Source: Anaerolineales bacterium (lineage in GTDB: Bacteria > Chloroflexota > Anaerolineae > Anaerolineales > Villigracilaceae). From it: a stretch of DNA of 64,000 nt. The position numbers and the translations under genes are program-made. The stretch is from assembly GCA_016927315.1 (NCBI GenBank), contig JAFGMV010000009.1, forward strand, positions 34,665-98,664, given 5' to 3'. The notes beneath the pieces are model-generated. The model worked only from the letters and a program-made list of their open reading frames with translations. It made no database searches and had not been told where the DNA came from. Shown piece after piece: positions 60,998-64,000 of this stretch (within the stretch, counting starts at the first letter, position 1; every line of letters begins with the position of its first letter).

Positions 60998-62986
60998 ATG
61001 TCGGTTTACCTGCACGATATCCCATTACCAGAGGCTCGCTCACGTCTCGAGCAAGCATTAGCCGAAGTCAAGTTGTGGCAGGTGCTGGGCAGGGAGACGA
61101 TCCCGCTGGATGAGCATGCGCTGGGACGTGTTTTGGCAGAACCACTTTGGGCACGAAGTTCTTCTCCGCATTATCACGCATCTGCGATGGATGGGTTTGC
61201 AGTAAGGGCGGAAGACACAGCAGGTGCGCAGCCATCCAAACCAGTAACGCTCTCGGGTTCGCAGCATATCTGTTATCTCGATACAGGCGAGCCGATTCCG
61301 GAAGGTTTTGATGCGGTTATCCCGATTGAGAATGTCGAATCTCTTGACGATAATGGCGAGTTGGCCTCTATTCAGCACAAACCGGCGGCGATCCGCATCC
61401 GTGCAGCTGTCACACCCTGGTCGCATGTAAGGTCGTTGGGTGAAGATATTGTTGCTACCCAACTGGTTTTGCCTGATGGGCATCGCCTGCGGGCAGTTGA
61501 CTTGGGCGCCGCTGCAGCTGCCGGTTATGGCGAAGTGCAGGTTGCCAGGAAACCGCGGGTTGGAATTATCCCAACAGGAACGGAGTTGGTGCCGCTTGGG
61601 AGCGTTCTCCGGGCGGGTGATATTCTGGAATTCAATTCGCTGGTTCTGGCGGCGCAGCTGATTGACATGGGCGCAGAAACGACGCGGTTTCCTATAATTC
61701 CGGATGATATGGATGTGATTTGCGAGCAGGTGCTGACGGCTGCTCAAAATCATGACCTGGTTTTGTTGATCGCGGGTTCATCTGCGGGTGCTGAAGACTA
61801 CTCGGCGCAGGTCGTGGATCAATTGGGAAAATTGCTGGTGCATGGTGTAGCTGTCCGGCCGGGGCATCCGGTAATTTTGGGGATCCTTCCGGGAGACCAG
61901 TGTTCTAAGCAACCAGGTGTGATTTCGAAGGCTATACCGGTCGTCGGTGTTCCGGGTTATCCGGTGTCTGCAGCGTTGACAATCGATATTTTTGTTGAGC
62001 CTTTGATCGCACGATGGTTGGGCAGGTTGCCAAAAGTACTGCCGGTTGAAAAGGCCAGGCTGACTCGAAAACTGACTTCTCCTGCTGGCGACGAAGATCA
62101 TATCCGTGTGGTTGTTGGACGGGTTGGAGACACGTTACTGGCCGCGCCGCTGCTGCGCGGCGCCGGGATGATCAGTTCTCTGGTGCGTGCAGACGGGTTG
62201 GTGATCCTTCCAGTGGGCGTCCAGGGGGTGGAAGCGGGCGAAGAAGTCGATGTGCATCTGTATCGCTCAAAATCGGAAATTGAAAAGACAATCTTTTGTA
62301 TCGGTTCGCATGACCTGACTCTCGATATGCTGTCCCGGTTTTTGGCTGTTCGGGACCGTCGTTTTGTTTCATCCAATGTTGGCAGCCAGGCGGGGCTGGT
62401 CGCGTTGAAACGCGGGGAAGCCCACCTGGCCGGATCACATTTGCTGGATCCGGAGACAGGAGATTATAACCTGCCGGATATACGCAAATATTTGCCTGAT
62501 ACAGCAGTTAAGGTGATGTACTTTGTCGGTCGTCAGCAGGGGTTGATGGTGAAAAAGGGCAACCCGAAAGCTATTAGGGACCTGTCTGATCTGGTTCGAC
62601 CGGATGTGCGCTTTGTAAACCGCCAGCGCGGCGCCGGGACACGAGTGCTATTGGATTATCAATTAAATCAAAATGGGGTTTTACCCAGGCAAATTCAAGG
62701 GTACAATCAGGAGGAGTATACACACCTGAATGTAGCCGCCGCAGTTGCTTCTGGTCGCAGTGATTGTGGATTAGGGATTGCAGCGGCTGCTTTTGTACTT
62801 GACCTGGATTTTATACCCTTATTCCGGGAACGTTATGATTTGATCATTCCGGTAAGATTTGCAGATGAAATCCTGTTGGCGCCATTATTTGATGTAATTG
62901 CGTCATCCTCTTTTCAAGAGGCAGTATCGGCTTTGCCGGGTTATGAAATTAGCGAGATGGGAACGATGATGACTGTGGAGGACTAA
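60998..62986 (+). CDS. MoeA fused to a periplasmic-binding-like domain
   Basis: ATG 60998 (662 aa). Residues 1-410 are a full MoeA (YHASAMDGFAVRAEDT, LDTGEPIPEGFDAVIPIEN, RVGIIPTGTELV, VVGVPGYPVSAALTID). Residues about 425-655 are a PBP-like domain of the COG1910/ModA-LysR type (IGSHDLTLDMLSRFL, SNVGSQAGLVALKRGEAHLAG, RQRGAGTRVLLDYQLNQNG, GLGIAAAAFVLDLDFIPL). Such fusions occur in Archaea and Chloroflexota. The PBP domain is cytosolic here and may bind molybdate or a metabolite to steer MoeA. The gene follows its own promoter. Confidence 0.92.
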   Translation: MSVYLHDIPLPEARSRLEQALAEVKLWQVLGRETIPLDEHALGRVLAEPLWARSSSPHYHASAMDGFAVRAEDTAGAQPSKPVTLSGSQHICYLDTGEPIPEGFDAVIPIENVESLDDNGELASIQHKPAAIRIRAAVTPWSHVRSLGEDIVATQLVLPDGHRLRAVDLGAAAAAGYGEVQVARKPRVGIIPTGTELVPLGSVLRAGDILEFNSLVLAAQLIDMGAETTRFPIIPDDMDVICEQVLTAAQNHDLVLLIAGSSAGAEDYSAQVVDQLGKLLVHGVAVRPGHPVILGILPGDQCSKQPGVISKAIPVVGVPGYPVSAALTIDIFVEPLIARWLGRLPKVLPVEKARLTRKLTSPAGDEDHIRVVVGRVGDTLLAAPLLRGAGMISSLVRADGLVILPVGVQGVEAGEEVDVHLYRSKSEIEKTIFCIGSHDLTLDMLSRFLAVRDRRFVSSNVGSQAGLVALKRGEAHLAGSHLLDPETGDYNLPDIRKYLPDTAVKVMYFVGRQQGLMVKKGNPKAIRDLSDLVRPDVRFVNRQRGAGTRVLLDYQLNQNGVLPRQIQGYNQEEYTHLNVAAAVASGRSDCGLGIAAAAFVLDLDFIPLFRERYDLIIPVRFADEILLAPLFDVIASSSFQEAVSALPGYEISEMGTMMTVED

Positions 62987-62990
62987 TCTG

Positions 62991-63356
62991 ATGACGTATG
63001 CTTTGATCATTGATGACAATCGCAACACGGCGGATGCTATGAAACAGATGTTGGACCTGTTGGACGTCGAGAATAAAATTGCCTATGGGTCCAGCGCGGC
63101 AATCGCTATTTTAGGGAATGAAACACCCGGGTTGATCACCCTGGACATCAATATGCCCGGTGTAGATGGGTTTGAGGTATTGGCTTATTTGAAACGTGAG
63201 CCGCGCCTTATGAAGGTGCCGGTTGTGGTTATCACTTCGGATGATCAACCGGAAACCCGGCAGAGAGTGATGAGTTTGGGTGCTTCGGATATGTTGATAA
63301 AACCGGCAACATTGGATGCACTTGAAGTTGTACTTCAAAAATTAGGTATTTGCTAA
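62991..63356 (+). CDS. Single-domain response regulator (CheY-like receiver)
   Basis: This 121-residue receiver has the acidic pocket D8/D9, phospho-acceptor D52 (TLDINMPGVDG), T82/S83 and K104 (MLIKP). No output domain is attached. It starts 4 nt after the MoeA-PBP stop with GGAGG inside that gene, so co-transcription is likely; no histidine kinase is in the window. Confidence 0.9.
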   Translation: MTYALIIDDNRNTADAMKQMLDLLDVENKIAYGSSAAIAILGNETPGLITLDINMPGVDGFEVLAYLKREPRLMKVPVVVITSDDQPETRQRVMSLGASDMLIKPATLDALEVVLQKLGIC

Positions 63357-63374
63357 CAACAACTTGGGGTAATG

Positions 63375-63409
63375 AATCCGGATGGGCGTTTGAGCCCGTC
63401 CGGATTTTT
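63375..63409 (+). terminator. Intrinsic terminator after the response regulator
   Basis: AATCCGGATGGGC pairs with GCCCGTCCGGATT (one mismatch), followed by TTT. Confidence 0.8.
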
Positions 63410-63475
63410 GTGTCTTGAACGTCGGCTGTTATAATTATCCGAGTTTGGGCCTTTTGATTTTTTAAGGAGAAGAGC

Positions 63476-63940
63476 ATGCCTGTCTCTGCTGGAACCCTGG
63501 CGCCAGATTTTATGTTGTTCGATGAAACCGGAACGGAACATCGACTTTCGGGCTACCATGGTAAAACCGTAATACTGTATTTTTACCCCAAGGATGATAC
63601 ACCGGGCTGTACCAAAGAGGCCTGTAGTTTTAGGGATGCGCTGCCGGATTTCCACGACATTGACGCGGTCGTTCTCGGCGTCAGTCCGGATACGCCCAAA
63701 TCGCACGCCCGGTTCAAGGAAAAATTTTCCTTGAATTTTCCACTCCTGGCTGATGCTGGACATAAAATCTGCGATGCATATGGCGTCTGGGGCCCCAAGA
63801 ATTTCATGGGGAAAGAATACGAAGGAGTGCTGCGTACAACTTTTGTTGTTGATCCGAAAGGGCGCATCGCCAGGGTTTTTGAGAACGTTAAGCCTGCAGA
63901 ACATGGCCAGGAAGTCCTGGACGCGTTAAAGGAATTATGA
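63476..63940 (+). CDS. bcp: Thioredoxin-dependent thiol peroxidase (BCP family)
   Basis: This 154-residue peroxiredoxin has YFYPKDDTPGCTKEAC with peroxidatic C45 and resolving C50, the BCP spacing. FRDALPDF and VLGVSPDTPKSHARFKEKF follow. It reduces hydroperoxides with thioredoxin. ATG follows AAGGAG. It overlaps the next gene by 4 nt. Confidence 0.93.
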   Translation: MPVSAGTLAPDFMLFDETGTEHRLSGYHGKTVILYFYPKDDTPGCTKEACSFRDALPDFHDIDAVVLGVSPDTPKSHARFKEKFSLNFPLLADAGHKICDAYGVWGPKNFMGKEYEGVLRTTFVVDPKGRIARVFENVKPAEHGQEVLDALKEL

Positions 63941-64000
63941 AAAAACCGGAAGAGCAGCTGGATGCAGGGTTTTCGCTGGCAGGATATTTGCTGGCTGCTA
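63937..64000 (+). CDS. Start of an unidentified gene, cut by window end
   Basis: ATG 63937 overlaps the bcp stop as ATGA. Only 21 residues are visible (MKKPEEQLDAGFSLAGYLLA), leading into what could be a helix. Family not identifiable. Confidence 0.5.
   Translation, partial: MKKPEEQLDAGFSLAGYLLAA

Noticed and set aside
1..64000. tRNA, rRNA, riboswitch or IS element
   Set aside because: I found no cloverleaf-like genes, no transposase frames and no recognisable aptamer motif. A covariance-model scan would be needed to exclude small RNAs.

Overview
The window looks like a chromosome segment of a Chloroflexota bacterium, most likely class Anaerolineae. This is an inference from gene content: an F420 biosynthesis cluster, menaquinone genes, a MoeA fused to a periplasmic-binding-like domain, and a MoxR/VWA/ABC operon. 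The DNA is moderately GC-rich, gene-dense and full of 4-nt ATGA/GTGA overlaps. No tRNA, rRNA, IS element, prophage or CRISPR array was seen.

Layout. 1-9541: a partial SPFH protein, an XdhC-like maturation factor, a TolB-like propeller protein coupled to a small ORF, a divergent GT39 glycosyltransferase, and a molybdenum hydroxylase operon (FAD subunit, fused Fe-S/Moco subunit, nucleoside deaminase). The fused subunit has lost all four ligands of its plant-type [2Fe-2S] cluster. 9542-10217: gene-free, with a phased ~22-bp repeat array that recurs at 29005-29158. 10218-23289 (minus): a nine-gene unit with an ABC exporter, MoxR, DUF58 and VWA proteins, ending in a thioesterase. 23691-28926: phosphoglucomutase, two cell-envelope proteins, menG and menA. 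29240-33369 (minus): a TetR regulator with an operator-like palindrome, a SsuABC/ThiXYZ-type ABC transporter, an HD-domain protein and a frameshifted small membrane protein.

33491-41458 (minus) is the most unusual region. It is a sugar-type (Rbs-like) ABC locus in which one permease gene (38040-39950) encodes a three-part protein: RbsC-type membrane domain, GAF sensor domain and C-terminal helix-turn-helix. The locus carries four copies of a TGCA-N7-TGCA dyad. Three lie between this gene and the next ABC genes, and one lies upstream of the first gene. I propose a transporter-linked one-component regulatory system acting on its own operon; that is inference. An acetyl xylan esterase next door suggests plant-polysaccharide sugars.

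42785-49271 (minus): an F420 cluster with CofC, CofD, CofE, a stand-alone nitroreductase resembling the C-terminal half of FbiB, an F420-type PPOX protein, Fno and a Mer-like flavin-independent oxidoreductase, plus an amidohydrolase. 49307-55068 (minus): a membrane-anchored NACHT-HEAT NTPase, a CT398-like zinc-ribbon coiled-coil protein, a class A beta-lactamase-like protein and heme A synthase. 55251-64000: proline dehydrogenase, a short-chain reductase, DinB, a UbiA-like membrane protein, two MoeA paralogues (the second fused to a periplasmic-binding-like domain), a remnant modA fused to a frameshifted TauE/SafE permease, a response regulator, and a thiol peroxidase followed by a cut gene.

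Several regions share themes. Molybdenum cofactor use appears in both the hydroxylase operon and the MoeA/ModA region. Respiration is represented by menaquinone and heme A genes. Three ABC import or export systems show hairpins or operators at intergenic junctions.
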